Assembly (NCBI RefSeq): GCF_900167975.1
Contig: NZ_FUZU01000003.1
Span: 62,001 to 126,000, forward strand
From: Ohtaekwangia koreensis
GTDB taxonomy: Bacteria > Bacteroidota > Bacteroidia > Cytophagales > Cyclobacteriaceae
Length of the DNA: 64,000 bases
Reading direction: 5' to 3'
Below are positions 1-12,357 of this stretch, one piece after another (the stretch's first letter is position 1; each line of letters opens with the position of its first letter). The notes under the pieces are model-generated. The model was not told where the DNA came from and ran no database searches. It saw only the letters and a program-made list of their open reading frames with translations. A program made the position numbers and the translations under genes.

Positions 1-2170
1 TATTACTAGTTAGTACCTTATCTAAACTGGCATCCGGATTACCACTAGGCCCTATATCATTGCCCAGTACAATTCTATCCTTTACTTTAATATTATAATA
101 GTCAACAGTAAAATTAAAATTCTCACCGGGCTTTGCTCCTATACCGATTGAAATGTTAGCAGACTTTTCTGCATCAAGCTTAGGAACGCCAATGAGTTTT
201 GCTTGAGGAGATACGTTATTAACAAGACCGGAAACCTGAATTCCCTCTCCAGGCACAAAACCATACTGAGCTTTTTGAACATTTATCTGATGTAAAGATG
301 GAGCCCTGAAGCCCGTTGAGACAGAACCACGAATCGTAATCTTGTCACCCCAAAATTTATAGCGCGTGCTAAGCTTATATACAAAGGCATCGCCGAAATC
401 ACTATAATTTTCGTAACGTCCTGTAGCATTGACTAAGAAATTTTCTGTTAAGTCAATACCAAAATCCAGGTAGCCTCCAAAATTGTAGCGATTCGACTTG
501 AAAGAATTCTCTGCGCTGTTACCCGCGAACGAGTCCGCCCCTCCAGCATCATAGGATGCAAGATCACCCTCTATGATTTCAAAATTTTCGGATCTGAATT
601 CCGATCCAAAGGCTACACTTACTTTTTCAGAGATCGATCTTGATATATCAATATTGCCTACATTATGAGAAAAACTGTAACCACCTGCTCTGAAAATGAT
701 CGGGCTCTTTTCCCGATATAGTAAATTTCCCTCCGAGTCGGTGAGCCCGGTTGTATTTCTGTTAAGAGAATTAGATATAGTATATAATTGTCTGTTCCCA
801 CCGGTCGTGAAACTAACATCAGTCTTCCATCCGTTCTTGTTTGTTTTAAAACCTATAGTGCCATGATAGTCATTCAAGTCACCATCAAATGTAGGAAGGT
901 AGCCCAAGTACTGTTGCCCCGCCGGAGTTAGTAAACCGTAATCAGTAGGCCGCCAGTATGGAGTTCTATAATTGGCGAAGCTGTTTACTTTTTTATAAAT
1001 ATAGGCTGCATTATAGTATAGCTCTGTATGCTCATCAAGATCAATTCCACCATTAACCAGAAATTTGGAAGCCGTAGTTTCAGGTGATCCGTTGATGTTA
1101 CCGGCATCTGGCTTAATAGCGAGGAAAGCTTTTACTTGATTAATGTCGGCTCCAAAGTCAGACGCTTCACCTTCGGCATCTACTATACCAGGGCGATTTG
1201 CAAGACCGGTTTTTGACAGGTCAATTGTATAGTTGATATACCCTTTGTTAGAAAGGGTTGCTCCATTATTCAGACTTACTCCGATCATTTTGCCATCACC
1301 TTCTGATGTTATTCCTGTTCTCAATGTAACAGAACCGCCCTCTGTATCATCCTTGAGAATTACATTCATTACACCTGCAATTGCATCCGATCCATATTGA
1401 GCAGAGGCGCCATCGCGCAGCACCTCAATTCGCTTAATAGCATCCACGGGTATAGCCGAAATATCGACACCACTTTCTCCACGTCCCGGGGAAGTTTGAG
1501 TATATATCAAGGCACTTGAGTTTTTTCGTTTGCCGTTAATGAGAATCAGCGTGCGACTCGGGCCCATATTCCTGATCTCATAGGGATCTAATAGCGAGGT
1601 CGCATCATTTACGGGAGTTTGCACCGTATTGAAAGAGGGTACTCTATACTGTAACGCTTTGTCAAATGTCAACTGCCCTGTACTTTCAAGATCTTTAACC
1701 GATATATTATCAATGGGGAGAGACGTATCGGTTATTGTGCGTTGGGAAGCACGGCTTCCCACTGAGATAACTACTTCTTCAAGCTGGCTAGTCGCTTCCT
1801 CCATTGCAATTGTCATATCACCGGATTCGGGTATAGCAACATCAACGGTCGCAAAACCGATGAATGAAAAAGATAAATGCTTGGCACTTTTGCGCACAGG
1901 TATAGAGAATTTGCCATCCGAGTCAGTATATGTTCCGACTGGACTATTTTTGAAAGTAACAGCAACACCGGGTAAAGGAATTCCTGCACTGTCTTTTACA
2001 ACACCAGATACTAATCGTGAGCTTTGCGCAATACTTAGCTGGCATGATAAAATTAGCAGCATAAAAAAATAAATCGCTGTTAACTTCGTATGCAACTGAA
2101 ACAATGCTGCTTGTCGTTGTAACCTGACAGCAACAGATATGCACCTTACATGCATAGTAGAAAAAATCAT
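1..2170 (-). CDS. TonB-dependent outer-membrane receptor, C-terminus cut by window edge
   Basis: About 723 residues are visible and the frame stays open to the window edge, so the end of the barrel is missing. After a signal segment (hydrophobic core near residues 30-48, ending in SIAQ) comes a CarboxypepD_reg domain (VSGVVKDSAGIPLPGV, roughly 52-125). A TonB-box-like EEVVISVGSRA stretch and a plug domain with the motifs GPSRTLILINGKR and RIEVLRDGASAQYGSDA follow, and then beta-barrel strands (SVSTGFRAPSLHQ). The family moves a bulky ligand such as a siderophore or oligosaccharide across the outer membrane using TonB energy; the substrate here is unknown. Starts at 2170 or 2155 both give a basic n-region, while the ATG at 2062 would leave almost none, so I chose 2170. 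It is divergent from the esterase genes across a 1.1-kb gap. Confidence 0.9.
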   Translation of the reverse strand, partial: MIFSTMHVRCISVAVRLQRQAALFQLHTKLTAIYFFMLLILSCQLSIAQSSRLVSGVVKDSAGIPLPGVAVTFKNSPVGTYTDSDGKFSIPVRKSAKHLSFSFIGFATVDVAIPESGDMTIAMEEATSQLEEVVISVGSRASQRTITDTSLPIDNISVKDLESTGQLTFDKALQYRVPSFNTVQTPVNDATSLLDPYEIRNMGPSRTLILINGKRKNSSALIYTQTSPGRGESGVDISAIPVDAIKRIEVLRDGASAQYGSDAIAGVMNVILKDDTEGGSVTLRTGITSEGDGKMIGVSLNNGATLSNKGYINYTIDLSKTGLANRPGIVDAEGEASDFGADINQVKAFLAIKPDAGNINGSPETTASKFLVNGGIDLDEHTELYYNAAYIYKKVNSFANYRTPYWRPTDYGLLTPAGQQYLGYLPTFDGDLNDYHGTIGFKTNKNGWKTDVSFTTGGNRQLYTISNSLNRNTTGLTDSEGNLLYREKSPIIFRAGGYSFSHNVGNIDISRSISEKVSVAFGSEFRSENFEIIEGDLASYDAGGADSFAGNSAENSFKSNRYNFGGYLDFGIDLTENFLVNATGRYENYSDFGDAFVYKLSTRYKFWGDKITIRGSVSTGFRAPSLHQINVQKAQYGFVPGEGIQVSGLVNNVSPQAKLIGVPKLDAEKSANISIGIGAKPGENFNFTVDYYNIKVKDRIVLGNDIGPSGNPDASLDKVLTSN

Positions 2171-5192
<3,022 letters not shown>

Positions 5193-5302
5193 TCGTTTTA
5201 TTGGATTGATCATGACAAGTTTTACAAAAAGCAATCGACAAACAGATTGCTATACCTATATATAATACACTTTTAAATCATTCACCCAACCCCAATCTTA
5301 CC

Positions 5303-6253
5303 ATGTTTAACTTCGTAAACAAGCTGACTAAAATTGTCATGCTGGCTACCTTGCTCTTCATCAACACATTTGCCATGGCGCAGGATGGCACTATATATCC
5401 GCTCGCAACGCCTGCAGAGCCTAATGCCATTCCACTCGGCACGGGTGGTGTTCAAGGACAACCCGCGCCTGAAACGTGGTTTCGCCAGTGGGGCGACCCG
5501 ATGGCGCGAAACATTTCCAAGGCAACGCTCACTCCGTTCCTACCTAAACCTGGCAAAGCCAATGGTGCTGCTGTGATCGTTGCGCCTGGTGGTGGCTTCA
5601 GATGGTTATCACTGAGTAACGAGGGCTGGGAAGTGGCGCAGGCTCTTGCTGATCAGGGTATAGCTGCGTTTGTGCTCAAGTATCGTCTCTTCCCTACTCC
5701 GGAGTCACTTGATGGTTTCAAAGAGTCGATGAACAGAACTTTCGCTTCTGTGACACCCGCTGCCGGTGACAGTAAAAAAGAAACAGCACCTGCCAGACCA
5801 CCGATGGATTTATCGAACCAACTTCAGGATGCTGAAGCAGCCTATAAGATGATTGTAAGCCGCGCTTCTGAATGGGGCGTTGACACGGCTCGCCTGGGTA
5901 TGATCGGCTTTTCAGCGGGCGCTGGACTTACGATGCACTGCACGCTCAATTCGAAGTTAATGAAACTACATTTCATCGGTCCTATCTATGGCGGCATGGG
6001 TGCCGTGGATGTACCCAAGAATGCTCCTCCGATGTTTAGTGTTATAGCCAGCGATGACTTTCTCTTCCGCGGACAGTTTGGAGTAATTGATTCGTGGTAT
6101 AAAGCGGGCCGACCTGTAGAGTTTCATCTATACCAGAATGGTGGACATGGCTTCGGACTCGGAAATCCTGACCGAACCAGTAATCACTGGTTTGATGCAT
6201 TCATTCACTGGCTGAATGTGAACGACTTCCTGGCTGCAAAGCCGAAGAAATAG
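5303..6253 (+). CDS. Secreted alpha/beta-hydrolase, acetyl-xylan-esterase-like
   Basis: The protein has 316 residues with a signal peptide (1-26, ending AMA). An oxyanion-hole motif APGGGF lies at 94-99, the nucleophile elbow GFSAGAG has Ser204, and the catalytic histidine lies in NGGHGFG (His282). This is the arrangement of BD-FAE/esterase-lipase enzymes often annotated as endo-xylanase B-like esterases in polysaccharide utilisation loci. An insert around 145-170 is rich in Ala, Pro and Lys. It lies 110 bp after the double esterase on the same strand and ends in a hairpin terminator, so the two probably form one transcript acting on esterified glycans in the periplasm or at the surface. Acetyl-ester specificity is inferred from relatives only. 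Confidence 0.9.
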   Translation: MFNFVNKLTKIVMLATLLFINTFAMAQDGTIYPLATPAEPNAIPLGTGGVQGQPAPETWFRQWGDPMARNISKATLTPFLPKPGKANGAAVIVAPGGGFRWLSLSNEGWEVAQALADQGIAAFVLKYRLFPTPESLDGFKESMNRTFASVTPAAGDSKKETAPARPPMDLSNQLQDAEAAYKMIVSRASEWGVDTARLGMIGFSAGAGLTMHCTLNSKLMKLHFIGPIYGGMGAVDVPKNAPPMFSVIASDDFLFRGQFGVIDSWYKAGRPVEFHLYQNGGHGFGLGNPDRTSNHWFDAFIHWLNVNDFLAAKPKK

Positions 6254-6278
6254 AAATATAGCGTAACACTTTAGTATC

Positions 6279-6309
6279 AACTGGTCGGCATGTTAAATGT
6301 CGGCCAGTT
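6279..6309 (+). terminator. Rho-independent terminator after esterase pair
   Basis: A 13-nt left arm AACTGGTCGGCAT and a right arm ATGTCGGCCAGTT pair with two G-U wobbles around a 5-nt loop, followed by TTTT. It sits 25 bp past the hydrolase stop, in the converging gap before the 762-residue lipoprotein gene. Confidence 0.75.
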
Positions 6310-6381
6310 TTACTTTATAGATGAACCTGCAAGTATATTTCTTAACGAGACTTCGAAAGACTCAACAGGTTTAACGAGATG

Positions 6382-8670
6382 CTATTTACACAAAGGAATT
6401 TCAGCAGTCGAATCCGATGTATAAGACATCTTATAGGAGTGCCTGTGCAAGTGATCAGTATCGAACCGAAGGGCTTTCATCGGTATGCGCTCTATTTCAT
6501 TGCTGCCTTCTACAATGCGAAGAAATTGATTCGGTTCAATATTTTGAAAAACCTGTTTGTTACCCGGATGCCATTGAATTTCGATTTCGTCAATCATCTT
6601 TGCACGACCAATGCCTATTTCTCTTCGAAGTGGAGAAGCTCCGAAGCTTCCACCTGAATTAACATCACGATATATACTACGCTTTATTCCGTCTTCTGTA
6701 ATGGTAATCTTGATGCGAGCTCCTATAGCACAACGATTTGCTTTTGTACTCGCCAGGTCAAGTACGATCCACCGGTTTCGTTCATCCTGATTCGGGTTGA
6801 GGTAAAAAGCATTCTGAAAAGCATCTCCCTTGTAGGCACCGCCCAACTCGATGTATATATCCTGATCACCATCATTGTCTACATCTGCAAATGAAATGGC
6901 ATGTCCTTTTTGAAGGTGTCCTACTCTTGCCGGCGAAGTAACGTCCACAAATCTTTTTCCGCCTATATTTTTGAAAAGCTTATTCGGAACGATCGATTCG
7001 AGTTCAGGATTACCGGTGCCCAAATACATATCGAGATACCCATCGTTGTCTATATCACCAAAGTTTGCCCCCATGGCAAATGCTTTCTTGACCAATCCCA
7101 TTTCTTGAGAAACATTGGTAAATGTTCCGTCCTGATTGTTTTTATATACTATACCTGCACCTGACCTTCCCGTTGAGATGTTCAAAGCTTCGGCAGCTGA
7201 ATATGCAGCGATCGGCCTGTCGAATGTAAAGTCTCCAACAAAGATGTCGAGCCAGCCGTCATTGTTATAGTCCCAAAACCATGTCGGAAATGTTCTGCTA
7301 ACTCCGTCAGCGGCAACACCTGCCTGTTTCGTAACATCTTCAAACATTGGTATATTTGCGGAAGCACCTTTATTCTTCAACAAAAAGCGCTCACCTGACA
7401 GTGATGTCACAAATATATCTTTCCAGCCATCGTTGTTATAGTCGCCCGAGGTAACACCCTTCACAAAGCCTGTTACATCAACATGAGACTGCGCAGCTAC
7501 ATTGGTAAAGGTACCGTCCTGATTGCTCAGAAATAACTCGGCAGGATGTGGGCCTGAGATCGCATTCCCTTCCCATGATTCATTGCCGATGAATACATCT
7601 AACCAACCATCATTGTTGAAGTCATTCCACGTTGCCGTTTGTGTTGGATGAAGTGACAGGAGGCCACTCATGATCGTAACATCGGTGAACGTGCCATCAC
7701 CATTATTTTTGAGAAGCGAATTGGGTTGTTTGCCATAGTTGCCGCGAAGCCAGGCTCCTCGTAAAACAAATATATCTTTGAAGCCGTCATTGTTATAGTC
7801 CATCTGCATCAGGTTCAAGCCACCGGTTAATTGTTTTAATCTTGTCGCTTCACTTCGATCGGTGAAAGATCCATCGCCGTTATTTTTAAAATAATGCATC
7901 TGCTCATCCACGCCCCATGCTGACGTTACTATATCCAGTAATCCATCGTTATCAAAATCATCCATGATACATCCACCGGCCATATTGTTTATATCCAGCG
8001 AAAGTGGAGAAGCTATATCTTGAAAAGGTTTTATAAAAACACCCGAGTCAATCTCCGGCATTGAAACTTCGAGACCCGGAACGAGCATCGACTGTGAAAC
8101 GCATGCAGGATATTCGCCAAGCGTCATATAGGCTATATTGAGAAGCCATCGATACTCCAGGTTCTGAGGATTGTCCTGGAGTAGTTCTTCATACATGCGA
8201 GCGGCATTGCGTGAACCATCCGGCAATTGATGAATGCCTCTACCTTGAATGGGTAAGATGCATGTCTCAGGTGAATGGTTCCGGATGCAATTCATTCTTT
8301 CTCCACCGCGTAGGTATGCGAGTGCCAAAAGCACTTTCATGCGATCCATCCCCTGAATGTTTTCAGTGATGATCTTTTGCACCTGTGGCTTGAGGATCAG
8401 CACAGCCTCATCTTCGCGTCCCAATGCAATCAATGCTCTTGCCTTGCTGTGCGTAAAGAACATGATATCTTGCGCACTACCGGAAGCGTTGATCAAAGAA
8501 TCATAATACCGGACGTGCGCCTCGGAAGCATAGTAATTATCAAATTGACTATAGTTTGTTTGTAACTGCTTGAGCAGATTCAACATTTCCTTGTGAGAAG
8601 CCTCTTCCCTGCTACATGAAATAATCAGGCAGTAGAGAAGTATATATACGATGCCTGTAATTTTCCTCAT
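6382..8670 (-). CDS. FG-GAP/VCBS-repeat lipoprotein with C-terminal ASPIC/UnbV domain
   Basis: The protein has 762 residues with a lipoprotein signal (LIISC, Cys19). Residues about 25-200 look like TPR helices (RALIALGREDEA, WLLNIAYMTLGEYP). From about 220 to 620 there are many calcium-binding FG-GAP repeats with DxDNDGxxD cores (DDFDNDGLLD, DYNNDGFKD, DVDNDGDQD), a likely beta-propeller. The end (about 630-730) is an ASPIC/UnbV domain (RCAIGARIKI, GSFGASPLRREIGIG). CRTAC1-like proteins of this type commonly accompany SusCD loci and are thought to bind glycans or scaffold at the cell surface; no enzymatic activity is evident. It lies 28 bp downstream of a larger paralog, so the two are probably co-transcribed. 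Confidence 0.9.
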   Translation of the reverse strand: MRKITGIVYILLYCLIISCSREEASHKEMLNLLKQLQTNYSQFDNYYASEAHVRYYDSLINASGSAQDIMFFTHSKARALIALGREDEAVLILKPQVQKIITENIQGMDRMKVLLALAYLRGGERMNCIRNHSPETCILPIQGRGIHQLPDGSRNAARMYEELLQDNPQNLEYRWLLNIAYMTLGEYPACVSQSMLVPGLEVSMPEIDSGVFIKPFQDIASPLSLDINNMAGGCIMDDFDNDGLLDIVTSAWGVDEQMHYFKNNGDGSFTDRSEATRLKQLTGGLNLMQMDYNNDGFKDIFVLRGAWLRGNYGKQPNSLLKNNGDGTFTDVTIMSGLLSLHPTQTATWNDFNNDGWLDVFIGNESWEGNAISGPHPAELFLSNQDGTFTNVAAQSHVDVTGFVKGVTSGDYNNDGWKDIFVTSLSGERFLLKNKGASANIPMFEDVTKQAGVAADGVSRTFPTWFWDYNNDGWLDIFVGDFTFDRPIAAYSAAEALNISTGRSGAGIVYKNNQDGTFTNVSQEMGLVKKAFAMGANFGDIDNDGYLDMYLGTGNPELESIVPNKLFKNIGGKRFVDVTSPARVGHLQKGHAISFADVDNDGDQDIYIELGGAYKGDAFQNAFYLNPNQDERNRWIVLDLASTKANRCAIGARIKITITEDGIKRSIYRDVNSGGSFGASPLRREIGIGRAKMIDEIEIQWHPGNKQVFQNIEPNQFLRIVEGSNEIERIPMKALRFDTDHLHRHSYKMSYTSDSTAEIPLCK

Positions 8671-8698
8671 GGAGTATTTATACTATTCGTACAATTGG

Positions 8699-11600
8699 TC
8701 AACGCTTTTCAGGTGTCCTTCCCGAAGTTGTAACCTTGGAAACATTTCTATTCTTAACGAAAGCTCTGCTCGAAGATGAAAGATATCCACTGCCTATATA
8801 TAGTTCTTCCTTTCTCTTTTTTCCATTGGCCAGTTCAACGATAGCATATTCATCATCCGGCTTTACTCGCACAACAGACTGAACACCACTTGTTATTTTA
8901 CCAGGCTTCATATATACTTTAAGGCTATCTCTATTCTGCGTGACCAGGAACAGTTCTCTTCCTTGTTTGGAAATCAACTTTGCTATAGCTTTAGCATCGC
9001 CATCGACAAAAAATCCAGACTGTGTGACGGGGACAGCTTTGAAGTTTCCTTTACCATCCCCCTGAAGATAGTTGCCGATGCCAGCGTCATAGTAACCCGA
9101 TAAGACTTCGGACGCATATGAATTACCGACTGAAAGTATATCCAGATTTCCATCTTCATCCAGATCGGTTATCAACATTCCGAACATGGGTGAGAATTGC
9201 GCTTGAGGGGGCAGTGGTTTTATTTCAAAATTATTGTTGCCGTTATTTTGGATATATACCGATGAGAGCATTGTACTTTTCAACACCATCGAATTCTCCA
9301 ATTTCTCTTTGGAAAGCAGATCCTGTATACCCATGCCGCCATATAGCGAATAGCGAAGTGCAACACCGCGCAGGCCTGGAATCTGGCCGGTAAGCGCCTC
9401 CCGCGGATGAACGGGATGTTCCTTGCCCTGGATATACCGGCAAAGAATAGGGTCAACGGAACCGTTGTTATCAAAGTCTTTTGCATATACCGTAACAGGT
9501 TCATCATCGGATGCTTTATAGATCGAATTGCGCCCGAGGTTACCGGCTATATAATCTATATCACCATCGTTATCAAAGTCGCCACCGGATATACTATTCC
9601 ACCACCCTGCTGAATTCTCCAGTGTTAAAGGGGTAAACGATTTTCCTTTTTCATTTATAAAAAACGTAATCGGCATCCACTCTCCCACCAATACCAAATC
9701 TGTCCAGTTATCATTATTTACATCAGACCAAATTGCTGAAGTTACCATACCGATGCTGCCAAGCACGGAAGAGAACGTTGATGTTTTGTTTTCAAATTTT
9801 CCATTTCCGTTATTGACGAGAATATAGCTCTCGGGTGCTTCCGGATAACGCAGTGGAACAACTCTTCCTCCGACAAAGAGATCAAGATCTCCATCACGAT
9901 CAAAATCATTTGCTGCTACACAACTTCCGCTGCTGGTAAGTTCTGGCAAAGCGTTGGTGTCATGCACGAATTTTCCTTTGCCGGAATTTCTATAGAACCG
10001 ATCCTGATAATTTACTTTGTCGCGTTTAAATTCAGAGCTTCCACTAACACAGTATAAATCCAGGTCTCCATCATAATCGGCATCAAAAAGAAGAACGCCC
10101 ATGTCTTCAGCAACCTTTGCAGGAAGAGAATCTGTTTTAAACGAACCATTTCCTTGCTGCAGAAAAATTTTAGCACACTTGCCAGCGGACCCTCCCAGTA
10201 TAAAATCATCAAGTCCATCACCATTCACATCACCAACGGTGATGCCGGGTCCACCCTGTGAGTGCTTGTGCGGTAACAAAAACTGGCCTTCCAGAAAATC
10301 AACAAATTCTTCTTCATGATGTTTATAGTATATACCAACTGCCTGATGGGATTCTGTTAACACAGTTGCAGAAGGAACACTGTTCTTAGCAGCGGCAACT
10401 GCATCGCTCATCTTTACGGTGATGACTTGATTCACTGGAACATTTCGCAAGGTTTGACTCTTCCCTCCCGGCCACATTATTTTGATTGAATCAACTTTAC
10501 CGGAAGGCACTTTACCAAGACCAACGTGCTCGATATTTTCAACCGTAGATTTGTAACCACGTATAGTCTGGTGTTCGGCATAATGTACCTGTGCATTAGC
10601 GTATAGTGATACCGTTGTGCCGTATCCCGCGAGGTTGCCCTTTTCTCCTTGTAGTTTGATTCTTAAAAAATGATGATCACTTTTGGTTTCAGCCGTAATC
10701 AGATCATTCCGATATACAAATGCTTCATCGTTGATGTTGTTGGTAACCAGATCGAGATCGCCATCATTATCCAAGTCAGCATACGCAGCACCATTTGAAT
10801 AGGATGGTTGATCGAGTCCCCATTCTTTAGCTTTATCTGTGAACGTCAGGTCACCATTGTTACGGAAAAGGAAATTAGGCTTTCGCACTCCCGGCAGCTT
10901 TTCCACTTCCTGGCGAATGTGCTTCATCCTGTTTCTATCGGTGCTAAACATGGCAAGCTCTTTACCGTATGCTATAAAGTCCTGGTCTGTAACATCCTTG
11001 CGATAGCCATTACCTACAAACAAGTCGCGGTAGCCATCATTGTCAAAATCAGCAAACAAGCTGCTCCAGCTCCAGTCGGTAGCATATATACCGGAGAAGT
11101 ATCCTATATCACTGAATGTATTGTTACCGTTATTGAGCTGTAACACATTTCGGATGTACTGATATTGGTATCCCTTCTCGCGAAAAAGCCGGAAGCGATC
11201 ATAACCGACTGTTGAGAACATGGTCTTTTGCCGCAGGTTGTCATCCGGCAACATGTCCAACACAACAATATCATTCAATGCATCATTGTTAATGTCTGCT
11301 ATATCTATTCCCATCCCGTTCTGCTCCTGGTGTTTGAGCATCGAACTTATCGTATTTACAAACTTGCCATCGCCTGTATTGATATATAGATGGTCGTTAG
11401 ACATGAAATCATTGGCTATATATAGATCAGGATATCCATCGCGGTTGATGTCGTTCACAACGATACCGAGCCCCCAGCCTTCTGCCTGTACGCCAACCTC
11501 TGCCGATACATCTTTGAAAACCGGAAGACCGTTAACCACACCGTCATTGCGATAGAATTTATCTACACTTTTACCGGTACCATCATTTCGCAGTCCCATG

Positions 11601-12262
11601 ATCTGGTTTCGGTTATACGACTCGAGTGCGTTGGTTAGCATATACATGTCCAGATCGCCATCCAAATCGTAGTCGAGGAAAGCGGCCTGCGTTGCGTAGC
11701 TGGAATCTGCCAGTCCTACTTTTGCAGCGACTTCTTCAAATACGGGAATTCCCGCTTGGTTGACGCCTTTGTTGAGGTATAAAAGATTAGGCACCGGAGG
11801 CCTGTTGGTATAGGGTTGAATCGTGGATATATATACATCCAGCAGTCCATCCTGATTGATATCAACCATCGATACTCCTGTGCACCACACCTTGGTTTTT
11901 ATGGAAGCGCTTTCGCTGATATCGTCAAATTTGAAATTACCTTTGTTCAGATATAGTGCGCTCGACACCATATTGCCCGCAAAGAATATATCGGTTAGCC
12001 CATCGTTGTTCACATCGCCAACGCCAACACCTGCACCGTTGTAGATATACTCGAAACTTAACACATTAAAACTGTCTGTTTCGGTTAGTTCGTTTTTGAA
12101 AGCTATACCTGTAACAGAGGATGGAAGTAACTGAAATAATGTTTTCTCATCCTGACCATCACAACCCGGCAATAGCCAGCCAAGCATTACTATAGCAAGA
12201 ACATATTGAATACGAACGACATTGAAAACTCTTATCGTCTTGCATTTTTTTTCTACAGGCAT
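8699..12262 (-). CDS. Large FG-GAP/VCBS-repeat lipoprotein with central ASPIC domain
   Basis: The protein has 1187 residues with lipobox LLPGC (Cys34). Calcium-binding FG-GAP motifs (GVGVGDVNNDGLTD, DYDLDGDLD, DINRDGYPD and others) run from about 75 to 510. An ASPIC/UnbV domain (about 540-620, GYGTTVSLYANAQ, IKIMWPGGK) follows, and then a second propeller-like set (about 660-1110, GITVGDVNGDGLDD, DFDRDGDLD). This two-propeller layout is typical of the roughly 1100-1200-residue VCBS proteins found beside SusC/SusD in Cytophagales. It probably replaces the usual SusE/F surface glycan-binding proteins, which is inferred from context. It sits 95 bp after susD, but a strong terminator lies between them, so its expression depends on read-through or on a promoter I cannot identify. 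Confidence 0.9.
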   Translation of the reverse strand: MPVEKKCKTIRVFNVVRIQYVLAIVMLGWLLPGCDGQDEKTLFQLLPSSVTGIAFKNELTETDSFNVLSFEYIYNGAGVGVGDVNNDGLTDIFFAGNMVSSALYLNKGNFKFDDISESASIKTKVWCTGVSMVDINQDGLLDVYISTIQPYTNRPPVPNLLYLNKGVNQAGIPVFEEVAAKVGLADSSYATQAAFLDYDLDGDLDMYMLTNALESYNRNQIMGLRNDGTGKSVDKFYRNDGVVNGLPVFKDVSAEVGVQAEGWGLGIVVNDINRDGYPDLYIANDFMSNDHLYINTGDGKFVNTISSMLKHQEQNGMGIDIADINNDALNDIVVLDMLPDDNLRQKTMFSTVGYDRFRLFREKGYQYQYIRNVLQLNNGNNTFSDIGYFSGIYATDWSWSSLFADFDNDGYRDLFVGNGYRKDVTDQDFIAYGKELAMFSTDRNRMKHIRQEVEKLPGVRKPNFLFRNNGDLTFTDKAKEWGLDQPSYSNGAAYADLDNDGDLDLVTNNINDEAFVYRNDLITAETKSDHHFLRIKLQGEKGNLAGYGTTVSLYANAQVHYAEHQTIRGYKSTVENIEHVGLGKVPSGKVDSIKIMWPGGKSQTLRNVPVNQVITVKMSDAVAAAKNSVPSATVLTESHQAVGIYYKHHEEEFVDFLEGQFLLPHKHSQGGPGITVGDVNGDGLDDFILGGSAGKCAKIFLQQGNGSFKTDSLPAKVAEDMGVLLFDADYDGDLDLYCVSGSSEFKRDKVNYQDRFYRNSGKGKFVHDTNALPELTSSGSCVAANDFDRDGDLDLFVGGRVVPLRYPEAPESYILVNNGNGKFENKTSTFSSVLGSIGMVTSAIWSDVNNDNWTDLVLVGEWMPITFFINEKGKSFTPLTLENSAGWWNSISGGDFDNDGDIDYIAGNLGRNSIYKASDDEPVTVYAKDFDNNGSVDPILCRYIQGKEHPVHPREALTGQIPGLRGVALRYSLYGGMGIQDLLSKEKLENSMVLKSTMLSSVYIQNNGNNNFEIKPLPPQAQFSPMFGMLITDLDEDGNLDILSVGNSYASEVLSGYYDAGIGNYLQGDGKGNFKAVPVTQSGFFVDGDAKAIAKLISKQGRELFLVTQNRDSLKVYMKPGKITSGVQSVVRVKPDDEYAIVELANGKKRKEELYIGSGYLSSSSRAFVKNRNVSKVTTSGRTPEKR

Positions 12263-12303
12263 AATAAGTTAGGGTATCAAGTTTGCACGTACTGTAAATA
12301 TGA

Positions 12304-12332
12304 AAAGGAGCGAGAAAAATACTCGCTCCTTT
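12304..12332 (-). terminator. Strong hairpin terminator downstream of SusD
   Basis: A perfect 11-bp stem has arms AAAGGAGCGAG and CTCGCTCCTTT (12304-12314 and 12322-12332), with a 7-nt loop and then TTTT on the minus strand. It starts 26 bp after the susD stop and separates SusCD from the FG-GAP lipoprotein genes, probably setting their relative expression. Confidence 0.85.
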
Positions 12333-12357
12333 ACAATGTCTAACGCCTGGTAACAGC